A DNA stretch of 45,650 bases from Phycisphaerales bacterium (lineage in GTDB: Bacteria; Planctomycetota; Phycisphaerae; Phycisphaerales; UBA1924), in NCBI GenBank assembly GCA_017640485.1, contig JAEPQP010000007.1:1-45650 (forward strand), read 5' to 3'. How positions within the stretch are numbered: the stretch's first letter is position 1; each line of letters begins with the position of its first letter. A program made the translations under genes and the position numbers. Below, one piece after another: positions 33,361-42,402 of the stretch. The notes beneath the pieces were generated by a model. The model was not told the DNA's origin, did no database searches, and was given only the letters and a program-made list of their open reading frames with translations.

Positions 33361-34101
33361 ATGACCGAACAACGAGTCGCTATTGTCACCGGAGCATCCC
33401 GCGGGATCGGTCGCGCCGTCGCGCTGCGTCTCGCGTCTGAAGGACGCCATGTCGTGTGTGTTTCCCGCTCGCAGGGACCGCTCGACGAACTCGTCAGCGA
33501 GATTCAAGCAGCAGGGGGCTCCGCGAGCGCACTGACCTGCGACATCACCGATTTCGATGCGATCACCTCGATGATCGACACGGTTGTCAATGATCAGGGC
33601 AGACTCGATATCCTGGTCAACAACGCCGGGATCACGAAGGACAACCTGATCCTCCGAATGTCCGATGAAGAGTGGGACGATGTCATCAACACGAACCTCA
33701 AGTCGGTCTTCGTCGCGTGCAGAGCCGCGGCCCGTCCGATGATGAAGAACAAGTTCGGGCGCATTGTCAACATCGCATCGACCTCAGGCCTGGTTGGAAA
33801 CTCAGGTCAATCCAACTACGCCGCGGCGAAATCCGGATTGACCGGGTTCACCAAAACAGTCGCACGCGAACTCGGGAAGAAGAACATCACTGCGAACTGC
33901 GTCGCGCCGGGATTCATTGAGACCGATATGACCAAAGACCTCCCGGCAGCCGTCACAGAGCACATCAAGAGCGTCATCTCGACGCGCGATCTGGGGAAGC
34001 CCGAAGACATCGCCGCCGCGGTCGCGTATGTCACAAGCGACGATGCGGGTTACCTGACCGGTCAGACCATCGCCGTCGACGGCGGGATGACCATGTGCTG
34101 A
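33361..34101 (+). CDS. fabG: 3-oxoacyl-ACP reductase
   Basis: The 246-aa short-chain dehydrogenase reduces 3-oxoacyl-ACP with NADPH. The Rossmann motif TGASRGIG is at 10-17, and NNAG is at 87-90. The catalytic set is Asn112, Ser140, Tyr153 and Lys157. The C-terminal PEDIAAAVAYVTSDDAGYLTGQTIAVDGGM is typical of FabG. It is the last gene of the operon. The usual acpP does not follow; it sits at 44322 on the other strand. Confidence 0.97.
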   Translation: MTEQRVAIVTGASRGIGRAVALRLASEGRHVVCVSRSQGPLDELVSEIQAAGGSASALTCDITDFDAITSMIDTVVNDQGRLDILVNNAGITKDNLILRMSDEEWDDVINTNLKSVFVACRAAARPMMKNKFGRIVNIASTSGLVGNSGQSNYAAAKSGLTGFTKTVARELGKKNITANCVAPGFIETDMTKDLPAAVTEHIKSVISTRDLGKPEDIAAAVAYVTSDDAGYLTGQTIAVDGGMTMC

Positions 34102-34137
34102 TTTGATCAGTCACAAAGACCAGTTCTTAAACAGCAT

Positions 34138-34626
34138 TCAATAGTTCAGATACCCGAAATGCATCCGGCAGTGGTTCAGGTGCAGGTTCACCCACTGCTC
34201 GTGCGTCATCTTTCCAAGCAACGGGCTCGGACGCGTGATCCGTTCACCCGATTGGATGCGCCCGACCTGCGTCCGCATCATCTCCATGCCTTCTTCAAAG
34301 CTGACGGATTCTTCAGGGACCAGTTCCTTCGCTTTCTTGGGGAGCTTGAATCCCGGCTTCATCTGTGAGGTAGGCTTGGTCGCAATGGGTTTGAGCAGCA
34401 CAGAGCAGAGCATCCGCACGATCGCTGGTGCATTCATCTCGAATCCATCGTACGAATTTTTGATAAGCACTCCACAGTGCATCAGGTTTTGTCCAACAGT
34501 CCACCCGCCGTCCGTGCTCAGCGTCCCGGACTCGTAGGCGGCTTGCATCTGATCAAGATCCGCACTCAACTCCTCGATGGAATGAAATGATTTGGGTGAC
34601 CACTTGGATTTGTCCGCAACTGCCAT
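34138..34626 (-). CDS. DUF1569 family protein
   Basis: The 162-aa protein resembles DUF1569, a DinB-like helical bundle. The N-terminal part has WTVGQNLMHCGVLIKNS, and the C-terminal part has PSPLLGKMTHEQWVNLHLNHCRMHFGYLNY. A histidine pair near HLNHCRMH is consistent with a divalent-metal site. The function is unknown in the family. AGGAG lies 9 nt upstream of ATG 34626. It is a single gene convergent with fabG, followed by a 36-nt gap with nothing else. Confidence 0.82.
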   Translation of the reverse strand: MAVADKSKWSPKSFHSIEELSADLDQMQAAYESGTLSTDGGWTVGQNLMHCGVLIKNSYDGFEMNAPAIVRMLCSVLLKPIATKPTSQMKPGFKLPKKAKELVPEESVSFEEGMEMMRTQVGRIQSGERITRPSPLLGKMTHEQWVNLHLNHCRMHFGYLNY

Positions 34627-34716
34627 CTGGTGTTCTCCTGTTGTGTTCTTGCGATACAGGCAATATTCGCGTGAAATAGTATATCGGTGGATTCAGGTTA
34701 TCGACTATGCTTCGCT

Positions 34717-35148
34717 ATGAAACCACATTCCATTCTTGAAACCGTCCTGTATGGCACCGATATTGACCAAGCCGCCTGGTTCTACCACGAAGTCCTTGGC
34801 TTGGATATGCCACGCGGCAAATCCCAACTCATGACCTTCTTCAGGATCGACGACCATCATGTGCTGCTGGTCTTCGATCCAACCAAATCCGATCAGCCCG
34901 GGCGCGATGTCCCCTCCCACGGGCCGCGCGGACCGGGTCATATCGCACTGCGGATCGAAGAATCGCAGTACGACGCATGGAAAGAGCGGTTGAGTGCCCA
35001 CGGCGTCGGGATCGAGCAAGAGATCGATTGGGGGCTCGAAGAGGGGTTTTCGCAAGGAAGATCCATCTACTGCCGGGACCACTACGGCAACTCAGTGGAA
35101 CTCATCACAGGGAACATCTGGTCAAAGCACAACGAGAATCAGAACTGA
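34717..35148 (+). CDS. VOC/glyoxalase-fold protein
   Basis: The 143-aa protein has the vicinal-oxygen-chelate fold: an N-terminal ETVLYGTDIDQAAWFYHEVLGLDM, a central GHIALRI and a C-terminal RDHYGNSVELIT. The metal-ligand pattern (Glu/His, His, Glu) fits a dioxygenase, glyoxalase or resistance-type enzyme. The substrate is unknown. ATG 34717 has no SD. TATGCT (34706-34711) is 5 nt upstream, which suggests a leaderless message. An earlier in-frame GTG at 34687 has no supporting signal. It diverges from the DUF1569 gene. Confidence 0.82.
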   Translation: MKPHSILETVLYGTDIDQAAWFYHEVLGLDMPRGKSQLMTFFRIDDHHVLLVFDPTKSDQPGRDVPSHGPRGPGHIALRIEESQYDAWKERLSAHGVGIEQEIDWGLEEGFSQGRSIYCRDHYGNSVELITGNIWSKHNENQN

Positions 35149-35214
35149 TCATCGATCCGGCATGACTTCCTCACGAGATCCAAAATCCTGTCCTGCAAAC
35201 ACCTAGACTCTTGC

Positions 35215-36060
35215 ATGAACACGCCACGACCCCTCCAATCGATCGCATTGCTTCTCACGACCTCAAGCCTGATCATCTCGGGATGCTCTGACTCAAGCAG
35301 TTCACAGCCCGCTGAGGAGACAGCCGTGGAACCCAAAGCGGACACCAGCTACCTTGATCAACTCGCGGCTAAGCAAGGCATCGAGATCGATGAAGAGCCA
35401 GCCGATCCGGATCCGATCGATGAACCGGTCGAGCTTTCCAACGCATCGACAAGCGACGAGCAGGACACCCAGGACGAAGAGCGCGAGTGGGAAGCCGAGC
35501 GGGAATCCACATCACTGCTGGGTCGCTCGCGTGATAAAGCCAAGGGACTCCGTGATCAGATCCAGGGCAGTACCACCGCCGGCGAAGGACTCGCGTACAC
35601 ACTCAGCGAAGAGGAATACGCGGCGAGTTCCGGACTCCGCTGGGAGATGCCCGAGTCTTGGCGCATGGCGGTCCCTCCTCGCGGCCGCTTCGGAGAGATG
35701 TACATCCAGAATCCACTGGGGAACGCGTCGGTCGCATTCAGCAAGGAGTCCGACTCTGTGCGCAACCTGATCCGCTCAATGCAGGGACAGATGATCGACC
35801 CGATGGGCGGGCGTGCCAAAGCCCAGACCTCCAAGAAAACCGTTCAGGGATACGAGGTTGAGATCGTTGAACTCGAGGGCACCTACCTTGATCCCGGATC
35901 CAAGGGCGGCACGAAAGAGCAAATCTTCTACGCGATGCACGCCGCGATCTTTGATCTTGGTGATTCCCGGATCGTGATCAAGATGTGGGGTCCTCAGGAC
36001 ACCGTGAACCAGAGCACCCGCTTGTTTGACAAGATGATCGACGAAACCTCAAAGCAATAA
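35215..36060 (+). CDS. lipoprotein, unknown function
   Basis: The 281-aa product has a lipobox ISGC with Cys24, then a Ser/Pro/Glu-rich linker to ~100. A globular domain of ~165 residues then begins with LRWEMPESWR (near 142-151) and ends VNQSTRLFDKMIDE. The domain reads like a mixed alpha/beta fold, but I do not recognise it. It is probably membrane-anchored and exposed. TAGACT (35204-35209) stands 5 nt before ATG with no SD, so a leaderless message is likely. It precedes the glycosyltransferase by 10 nt, and the two may form an operon. Confidence 0.74.
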   Translation: MNTPRPLQSIALLLTTSSLIISGCSDSSSSQPAEETAVEPKADTSYLDQLAAKQGIEIDEEPADPDPIDEPVELSNASTSDEQDTQDEEREWEAERESTSLLGRSRDKAKGLRDQIQGSTTAGEGLAYTLSEEEYAASSGLRWEMPESWRMAVPPRGRFGEMYIQNPLGNASVAFSKESDSVRNLIRSMQGQMIDPMGGRAKAQTSKKTVQGYEVEIVELEGTYLDPGSKGGTKEQIFYAMHAAIFDLGDSRIVIKMWGPQDTVNQSTRLFDKMIDETSKQ

Positions 36061-36070
36061 CTCATCGGAT

Positions 36071-36952
36071 ATGCCCGCACTCCACGCACTGGTCATCACC
36101 CATACACACGAGCGCATCGCCCGCACGCTCATGGGACTCGCGTGTCAGTCGCGAACCCCGGATTCGATCACCGTCGCGTGCGATTCGGACGATCCGCGCA
36201 TCGAGCCCGAAATCCAGAAAGCAGCTGACGAGCTCAAGCGACCGATCACGCTGCTTCTGCGCAAGCGGTCCGAGGTCGCGTGCAGATCTCAGAACCGGAA
36301 CAATGTGGTCCGAGCGTTGATCTCGACCCTTGAAAAGCAAGGCAAGACCGATTATCGAAGCGATCATCTCTTCTTCATCGATGGCGACTGCATCCCAAAC
36401 CCCTACGCCTGCGATTCACACGATCACGCGCTCCAGACCCATGATCTCTCGCTTGGTTGGGCGGTGCGTTTAACCCCGGAGCAGACCGACGCGCTGAGCG
36501 ACGAGCAGATCCTCCTAGGCCGGACTGAGGAACACCTGGACCAAGAACAGATCCAATCGTCTTCCAGAGCCCACCTCCAGACCCGCAAACGGATCATGCT
36601 CCGCAAGTTCGGAATGACCAAGCCCCACAAGCCCGGGATCTTATCTGGAAACTTCGGTGTCCGGATGAACGCGTTCCTCGAAGTCAATGGCTTCGATGAG
36701 ACATTCACCGGATGGGGGATGGAAGATGATGATCTCGCGCGCAGACTCTACATGATCGGCGCCAAACCTAAATCAGTGATGAACCGCGCGATCGTGATTC
36801 ACCAATACCACCCAACGGAAGAGCCGCCGAACTGGAAGGACTCCCCGAACGCGCACCGGCTGTCGGAGCCGTGCGAAGCGCGGTGTGTGTCCGGAATTGA
36901 AAATCCCGCGTCTCAGCACGAGCCGCGGGTGATTGAGATCAATCCGAGTTGA
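36071..36952 (+). CDS. GT2-type glycosyltransferase with GT7-like C-terminal motif
   Basis: The 293-aa GT-A fold enzyme begins MPALHALVITHTHERIARTL, with a metal-binding-type FFIDGDCIPNP (about 96-106). The catalytic-region GWGMEDDDLARRLYMIGAK (near 213-231) is the hallmark of the galactosyltransferase (GT7 C-terminal) motif found in many bacterial sugar transferases. There is no membrane segment. Acceptor and donor are unknown; an N-acetyl-hexosaminyl or galactosyl transfer to a polysaccharide is plausible. It is convergent with the FKBP gene and lies 10 nt after a lipoprotein gene. Confidence 0.85.
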   Translation: MPALHALVITHTHERIARTLMGLACQSRTPDSITVACDSDDPRIEPEIQKAADELKRPITLLLRKRSEVACRSQNRNNVVRALISTLEKQGKTDYRSDHLFFIDGDCIPNPYACDSHDHALQTHDLSLGWAVRLTPEQTDALSDEQILLGRTEEHLDQEQIQSSSRAHLQTRKRIMLRKFGMTKPHKPGILSGNFGVRMNAFLEVNGFDETFTGWGMEDDDLARRLYMIGAKPKSVMNRAIVIHQYHPTEEPPNWKDSPNAHRLSEPCEARCVSGIENPASQHEPRVIEINPS

Positions 36953-36961
36953 AGTGTTTGT

Positions 36962-37291
36962 TTAGCTGACGCCGAGCAGTTCGATCTCGAAGATGAGATC
37001 CGCTTTGGCCGGGATCGCGGGAGGCGAACCAAACTCGCCGTACGCCATGGCGTAGGGGATGGTCAGCTTCCGCTTCCCGCCGACCTTCATGCCCGGGATG
37101 CCTTCTTGCCAACCTTGGATGAGGTTGTTGAGCGGGAAGTTGATCGACTCGCCGCGATCGTACGAGGAATCGAAGACGGTGCCGTCCATCAGGGTGCCCT
37201 TGTAGTGGACATTGACGGTCGCTTGCTTCGGGCATTCCATGCCGTCGCCGACGACGGTGTCTTCGATGATGAGTTCGTTGATGTTGCTCAT
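36962..37291 (-). CDS. FKBP-type peptidyl-prolyl isomerase
   Basis: The 109-aa protein is a minimal FKBP domain catalysing cis-trans isomerisation of peptidyl-proline. [42 protein letters not shown] and [24 protein letters not shown] carry the expected binding residues (Tyr, Asp, Trp, Ile). It lacks a signal peptide, so it is cytoplasmic. AAGGA lies 7-8 nt upstream of ATG 37291. The 81-nt gap upstream contains ten G in a row (37325-37334), a likely sequencing or replication slippage spot. It is convergent with the glycosyltransferase. Confidence 0.94.
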   Translation of the reverse strand: MSNINELIIEDTVVGDGMECPKQATVNVHYKGTLMDGTVFDSSYDRGESINFPLNNLIQGWQEGIPGMKVGGKRKLTIPYAMAYGEFGSPPAIPAKADLIFEIELLGVS

Positions 37292-37372
37292 ATGATTTTC
37301 CTTTTCTGTTGGGAGAGAATGGTAGGGGGGGGGGGCAAGAAACTCAAAGCGGATCGAACGCACACAGCCCGT

Positions 37373-38836
37373 TCAGAGATCGAAATACTCCGTGATATAC
37401 GCCGGGATATCGGGGGCTTTCGTGAGATTCACGACATCGAGCAGTCTGGTCAGATCCCGCTTGAGTTTCTCGTTGATCGAGTCCGCGTCGATTTCATCAT
37501 CGTCGATCGTCCGCATGTAGCGATAGCGTCCCTGCCCGCGTTCATTGGACTGGAGGTTGGTCAACTCGATCGCGCCCAGTTCCGCGAGACGGATCAGGAC
37601 ATAATCCATCACGCCCCCGCCCAAGCCGTGCGCGTGTCCTTTCCCGATGACATGGATGCGGAGGTCGTCGCTGTCGAAGTCATCGTGCGCGAACCGCGCC
37701 TCGATCGCGCTCATGGTCTGCATCAACAGATCAGGAGTCGGGTTCTGCCAGCGGATGAACTCCTGCTGTATGGTTAGATCCGATTGTGCATACAGGATCT
37801 TGCAAATCGCGGGCAGCCCATCGCGTCCAGCCCGGCCGACCTCCTGGTGGTACGCCTCGACCGATCCCGGGAGCTGCGCATGGATCACTGAACGAAGATC
37901 TGCTTTATCGACACCCATCCCGAACGCGTTGGTCGCGCACAAGAGCAGATTCTCGCGAGGAGTCGCATTGATGAACTGGTTGTATACGCGCCGTCGCTCA
38001 TTTGCTGGGAGTCGTCCGTGATAGACCTCAACAGGCCGGTCCATCTTCCGCATAATTTGCGGCGCCATCCGTTCGAGATCTTTGATCAGCGTGAAGTACA
38101 CAATCGATGTGCCCTCGATCCCTTTGAGCGTGGATTGGAGTTTCTCGATCTTGTCTTCATCATCCCAAACGACTTCTGATCTGAGTTTGAGATTCGGACG
38201 ATCCACAGGGGCGGCATACAACGGCATCGACTTTTCATCGACCCCAAGCACCGCTCGCACATCGGCGCGGACCGCTTTCGTCGCCGTCGCCGTCAGCGCG
38301 ATCGTGACCGGCTCCCCGAGTTCCTTGCGGAACTCCCCGATCCGTTGGTACGCCGGACGCAGGTCATGACCCCACTTGGTCACGCAGTGGCACTCGTCGA
38401 TCGCAAGCAGATTCACCCCGCCGGGGACTTGGTCGAGGGCTTCGCGGAAATCGTCCTTCGTCATGCGTTCTGGGGTCGCATAGAACAACTCATACTCGCC
38501 GCGAGCGAGCTTCTCGTATCGCTTCCGTCGCTCTTGCTTGGAGACTGTCGAGTTGACATACGCGGCTCGGATCCCGCGCTTGGTCAACGCGTGGACCTGA
38601 TCCTCCATGAGCGCGATCAACGGCGAGAACACCAATCCAACCCCTTCCCCGCCGCACTCCTCGTTCATGACCAGCGCCGGGAGCTGGAAGCACAGCGACT
38701 TCCCCGACCCCGTCGGCATCACGACCAGTGCATCACCCCCGTCCAGCACGCGATCAATAATCTCCTGCTGGAGCGGACGCAGCGCTTCCAGACCGAAGCG
38801 TTCTTGGAGTGTGTTCTGGATCTGAGTCGTTGGCAT
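37373..38836 (-). CDS. RecQ family ATP-dependent DNA helicase
   Basis: The 487-aa helicase has the Walker A motif PTGSGKS (41-47), Walker B DECH (147-150, in place of DEAH) and the RecQ loop CVTKWGHDLRPAY. HAQLPGSVEAYHQEVGRAGRDG marks motifs V-VI. It unwinds DNA 3' to 5' in recombination and repair. The zinc-binding four-cysteine segment of the RQC region is missing, and there is no HRDC domain. The last ~150 residues resemble a winged helix with an added C-terminal helix. It is short compared with E. coli RecQ (~610 aa). ATG 38836 has TACCCT 5 nt upstream and no SD, so a leaderless message is likely. Confidence 0.93.
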   Translation of the reverse strand: MPTTQIQNTLQERFGLEALRPLQQEIIDRVLDGGDALVVMPTGSGKSLCFQLPALVMNEECGGEGVGLVFSPLIALMEDQVHALTKRGIRAAYVNSTVSKQERRKRYEKLARGEYELFYATPERMTKDDFREALDQVPGGVNLLAIDECHCVTKWGHDLRPAYQRIGEFRKELGEPVTIALTATATKAVRADVRAVLGVDEKSMPLYAAPVDRPNLKLRSEVVWDDEDKIEKLQSTLKGIEGTSIVYFTLIKDLERMAPQIMRKMDRPVEVYHGRLPANERRRVYNQFINATPRENLLLCATNAFGMGVDKADLRSVIHAQLPGSVEAYHQEVGRAGRDGLPAICKILYAQSDLTIQQEFIRWQNPTPDLLMQTMSAIEARFAHDDFDSDDLRIHVIGKGHAHGLGGGVMDYVLIRLAELGAIELTNLQSNERGQGRYRYMRTIDDDEIDADSINEKLKRDLTRLLDVVNLTKAPDIPAYITEYFDL

Positions 38837-38872
38837 CGTGAAGGGTATGAACCCGACACCGATCGACCCACC

Positions 38873-40918
38873 TTACTTCTTGGATTTCCCGTTCGGAGTC
38901 TTCTTCTGCGTGGTCTGCTTCGATGAACCCTGCTTCGCGCTCGATTCCTGTGCCTTGAGCATCTCAAGCTTCTTGAGGTACTGCACGCAGGTGCTCACAA
39001 AGGTCGCGTGCGACCAAGTCAGCGGCGATACGGAGATCGGATCTCCTGAATATGGATCAAACTGCTCAGCGAGCACACCAGATGGACGCGTCCGACGATG
39101 CGTCCAGTCCAGCAGATTCATGCAAGGCGTGAGTTCCGCAACGGTCTTGGCTTTCGCGATCTCGTACTGCGTCTGCCAGAGTGTGCAGATTACCCAAGGA
39201 TTCCCCGGGACTTCATCCGTCTTCTCGCACTCGACCTGGTGGTAGTAATCACGCTCGTAGCGTGCGCACCCGCCGACATCGGTCTTGACCCAGAGTCGAT
39301 CACGCATCGTGTCCATCTCGGATCGGATCAGCGGATCATTCGGATCAAACGCATCAAACGCGAACAACGCGAAGTTCGCGCTATCGCGCGTCATATCCAG
39401 TCGGTAGGTCCCGTCCTCGATCGGAACAGCCATGCGTGCGAAGTGTCCACGCTCAGCGTGCCAGAAGTGACGACGCAGTGCGCCCTTCATCCGCTCGGCA
39501 CCCTCTCGGAACGCCGCGGACCGATCCATCTCACCAAAGTCGCTCGCGAACTCCGCGGCTGCATTGAGCGCGCCGATCGTCGCCGCGACTGTGAAGGTAT
39601 GAATCCCGCGTCGCTCCTCCCACAGGTCCCAAGACTGGAGCGGGAGCCCGTTGTGGTCTCGATGCTCAAGCATCCACTGTGCAGGACGAAGCACCAGTTT
39701 TACATACAACGGCTTGATGAACTCAACATCACGGAACTCGTTGAAGTGCTGACGCAGCGCCCACAGCGTGAGCGCGGTCTCGTCCTGCTGGATCGGGAGC
39801 ACGGGCTTCCCATCGATCATCCATGGATGCCATGAACTCGCCAGATCACCTTCCGGGGTGTACTTGTGCAAGAAATACGGCTTATCCCCGATGCACTCAG
39901 CGGCGTATCGGAAGAAGTTTCGGCTCAGTTCGCTCTGTCCCGCAAGGATCAGCGAATGCGCAACCAGCGCTCCGTCACGCATCCAGCAGTAGGAATAGTG
40001 ATCGCCCGCAAAGTGGGTGATGTCCGAATCGTTCGCCGCGATGATCGCGCCGCCGTTATCGATCTGTGTTCTCAGGATCAGTTGTGATCGGTAGAACAGA
40101 TCACGGATTGGTTCTGACAGCGGTGAAGTGTCGATCGGCTCCTTGCGCGACCAGAGCTTCCAGTACGCTTCGGTCCGCGTGATCAAGCGATCAGGACCGA
40201 TCTCCCAAACGCGCTGGTTGTGGCGTTTCGCGGATTCATAGTCATCAGCGCAGACCACCCAGAGGGTTGCGTCCGCTTCCCCGAACTCGGGGACCTGCAG
40301 GTGCACGCCAACAGTCGTGTCGACCGAGCCCTGCGAGATCGCGTTGCGACCGAGCTGCCCGTCTTCTGCATCGCGCCAAGTTCCCTCAGCGCCGCCGACA
40401 CGCTTGGCGCCGATCGCCCAGTGCTCGATGCCGCACTTGGTCGGATCGCTGGATGCGTTGATCAGGAAGTACGAGTCGTCCTTGTACAAGATGACCGCGT
40501 TGGTGTTCGGATCGTAGTTCGCGGTATCCCCGACCGGCGAGCCGTTGATCGAGAGATCAAAGTGGAAGAACAGCCGAACATCGCGCGTCGCGCCCTTGAG
40601 ATCACGAACCGACACTTTCCGGAAGAAGACCGGCTTGTGGTAGTCCACAAGATCATGACAGGTCAGTTCCAGTCCGAGCTGCTGATTCACCAGACGCACA
40701 TCGGTGGTCATCGAATCAGGTTTGTAGCGCAGTTCTCGTTCCCACGAATCGTCCTCGATCCAAGCGATCTCGCCGTCCGCCCAGACCCCGAACCGCTGGA
40801 CATGCCCATCGGTGTGGTTGAACCGACCAACCCTCGGCGAGTAGATATCGCGGATACGGTACTTGTCGTCGAAGGTGAACAGGATGGAGCCGTTTCCGAC
40901 TGGTATATCTCGAGGCAT
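38873..40918 (-). CDS. GH15 family glycoside hydrolase (glucoamylase-like)
   Basis: The 681-aa protein has an N-terminal super-beta-sandwich (residues ~1-270) and a catalytic alpha-toroid typical of bacterial glucoamylases. Active-site segments are CWMRDG (311-316), DLWEERRG (431-438), with catalytic Glu in this stretch, and NPWVICTLW (573-581). It would release glucose or a related sugar from alpha-glucans, trehalose or a disaccharide. No signal peptide is seen, so it acts in the cytoplasm. A Lys/Gln/Ser-rich tail closes the protein. ATG 40918 is the most conserved start; the frame stays open for 25 codons upstream. The SD is weak (GGAT). Confidence 0.9.
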   Translation of the reverse strand: MPRDIPVGNGSILFTFDDKYRIRDIYSPRVGRFNHTDGHVQRFGVWADGEIAWIEDDSWERELRYKPDSMTTDVRLVNQQLGLELTCHDLVDYHKPVFFRKVSVRDLKGATRDVRLFFHFDLSINGSPVGDTANYDPNTNAVILYKDDSYFLINASSDPTKCGIEHWAIGAKRVGGAEGTWRDAEDGQLGRNAISQGSVDTTVGVHLQVPEFGEADATLWVVCADDYESAKRHNQRVWEIGPDRLITRTEAYWKLWSRKEPIDTSPLSEPIRDLFYRSQLILRTQIDNGGAIIAANDSDITHFAGDHYSYCWMRDGALVAHSLILAGQSELSRNFFRYAAECIGDKPYFLHKYTPEGDLASSWHPWMIDGKPVLPIQQDETALTLWALRQHFNEFRDVEFIKPLYVKLVLRPAQWMLEHRDHNGLPLQSWDLWEERRGIHTFTVAATIGALNAAAEFASDFGEMDRSAAFREGAERMKGALRRHFWHAERGHFARMAVPIEDGTYRLDMTRDSANFALFAFDAFDPNDPLIRSEMDTMRDRLWVKTDVGGCARYERDYYHQVECEKTDEVPGNPWVICTLWQTQYEIAKAKTVAELTPCMNLLDWTHRRTRPSGVLAEQFDPYSGDPISVSPLTWSHATFVSTCVQYLKKLEMLKAQESSAKQGSSKQTTQKKTPNGKSKK

Positions 40919-41300
40919 AGTGGAAATCCGTTGGTAAGCAGTGAGTGAGCGCCACTCATGGGTGTATTCGTTCAAGAGACCAGTCCAGATCATCGGCCAG
41001 ATCGGGATCGGACACTTGGAGACTGCCCAGAGTCGCCCATAATACTGATTCTGAGACGGAAATACCCGAAATCAGGATCCAGAATTGACCAGAAAGCGAA
41101 CAGATTCCATGAAGCACGCCCGGCTTTGTTGTATGCTGGACCACTCAGAGTGCCTCATTCGGCTCCAAGTCGTTATGACGGGGTGTCAATCATTCAGTCC
41201 GCGATCAATCCTCTGAATGCTCATGAAGTCGTCCATGGGCTTGAATGGATCAAGCAGTTCGTGTGCTGATTCAATCTTTCGGTCTTTCAGAAGGGTCTTT
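40919..41300. other. divergent intergenic region, no gene seen
   Basis: This 382-nt region separates the GH15 gene (-) and the 41301 pseudopilin gene (+). I see no RNA gene, riboswitch core or good inverted repeat. TTGACC (41085-41090) has only CATGAA 17 nt downstream, so a promoter is doubtful. A TATGCT hexamer lies at 41132-41137 without a clear -35. Confidence 0.5.
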
Positions 41301-42371
41301 ATGTCCAGATCAACGATGTTCTCATCCATTCGATCCAGAAAATCCAACCACTCGGGTTTCACCCTGATTGAACTCTTGGTGGTCGTCGCGATCATCGCCG
41401 TGCTCATCGGGATCCTGCTCCCAGCTCTCGGCAAGGCGCGTCTCAGCGCCCAGACGGTCAAGAGCAAAGCCAACCTCCGATCGATCGGACAGATCCAGTT
41501 CCTCTACGCCGGGGACCATCGCGACAGCTACATCAACCCCTTCAACACCAACAAGACCGGGGGCGGGGCACAGCAGGGGGGCTGGTCAACCGTCACCAAA
41601 CCCGGTCTCGGAGCCAGCCCATACCGCTGGGAGTTCACGACCGCCGGCGCACCAATGAAATGGTACTCAGAGATGTATGCGTTCCACTGGTACTCCTTGA
41701 CGGGGAGTTGGGTCAACGACGGAGATTACGGCTCCGAAGTCCAGTTCGCGCCAGCCGACAAGATCATCATCAGTCGATTTGCAGACTTGCTGAACGAAGA
41801 GGACGGATTCAACCTCGGCACTGGGATCTGGGATACCTCCTACATCCTCTCACCAACCGTCTGGTTTGATCCTGAACGCTACGCCGAGGATGAGCGACCA
41901 ACCACCTTCCGGAGCAACGGTCCAAGATCCATGGCACGAAGAAACAAGGTCTCTGAAACCGCGTTCCCGTCCAGCAAAGTCATCGTCTGGGAGCGGTTCG
42001 ATTTTGCGAAGGACACCAGGCGATCCACCCAAGACATCGGCTTTACGGTCGTTGATTTCGGAGTCGAGACCGGTCATCCGCAGTGGAACAACAACGACGC
42101 AGAGCCCGCAGCGCTCACCGCGGATGGCTCGGTCGTGACCGCATCCATCCCAGATATCCGATCCAGATCCGAAGACGAGGATCCGTTGGTCTCCCAAGCA
42201 TACACCCCGACCGATCGGTGGGATCCCCCAACCCAACTCCTGCTCCAGTACGGCATGGCCTACGACGGGTTCGAGCTCGGATCCAATGTCGCGGGGTTCG
42301 GTGGCGGGCTCTATCCCGCATTCTTCTGGGCAACCCGCGACGGCATCAAGGGACGAGACCTCGTCCGCTGA
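41301..42371 (+). CDS. prepilin-type protein (pseudopilin-like)
   Basis: The 356-aa protein has a 17-residue basic leader and the prepilin motif [27 protein letters not shown], with cleavage after Gly. A long globular domain follows (residues ~45-356) with many Trp and Tyr residues. The C-terminal AYDGFELGSN and WATRDGIKGRDLVR resemble planctomycete prepilin-like proteins. The metal-type FADGH motif of its homologue at 24747 is absent. AAGGG at 41291-41295 lies 5 nt before ATG 41301. It is a single gene in this direction, facing GH15, and convergent with the FliN gene. Confidence 0.87.
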   Translation: MSRSTMFSSIRSRKSNHSGFTLIELLVVVAIIAVLIGILLPALGKARLSAQTVKSKANLRSIGQIQFLYAGDHRDSYINPFNTNKTGGGAQQGGWSTVTKPGLGASPYRWEFTTAGAPMKWYSEMYAFHWYSLTGSWVNDGDYGSEVQFAPADKIIISRFADLLNEEDGFNLGTGIWDTSYILSPTVWFDPERYAEDERPTTFRSNGPRSMARRNKVSETAFPSSKVIVWERFDFAKDTRRSTQDIGFTVVDFGVETGHPQWNNNDAEPAALTADGSVVTASIPDIRSRSEDEDPLVSQAYTPTDRWDPPTQLLLQYGMAYDGFELGSNVAGFGGGLYPAFFWATRDGIKGRDLVR

Positions 42372-42402
42372 GTCGCTCCAGAGTTCAGAATCGATCAGAG
42401 TT

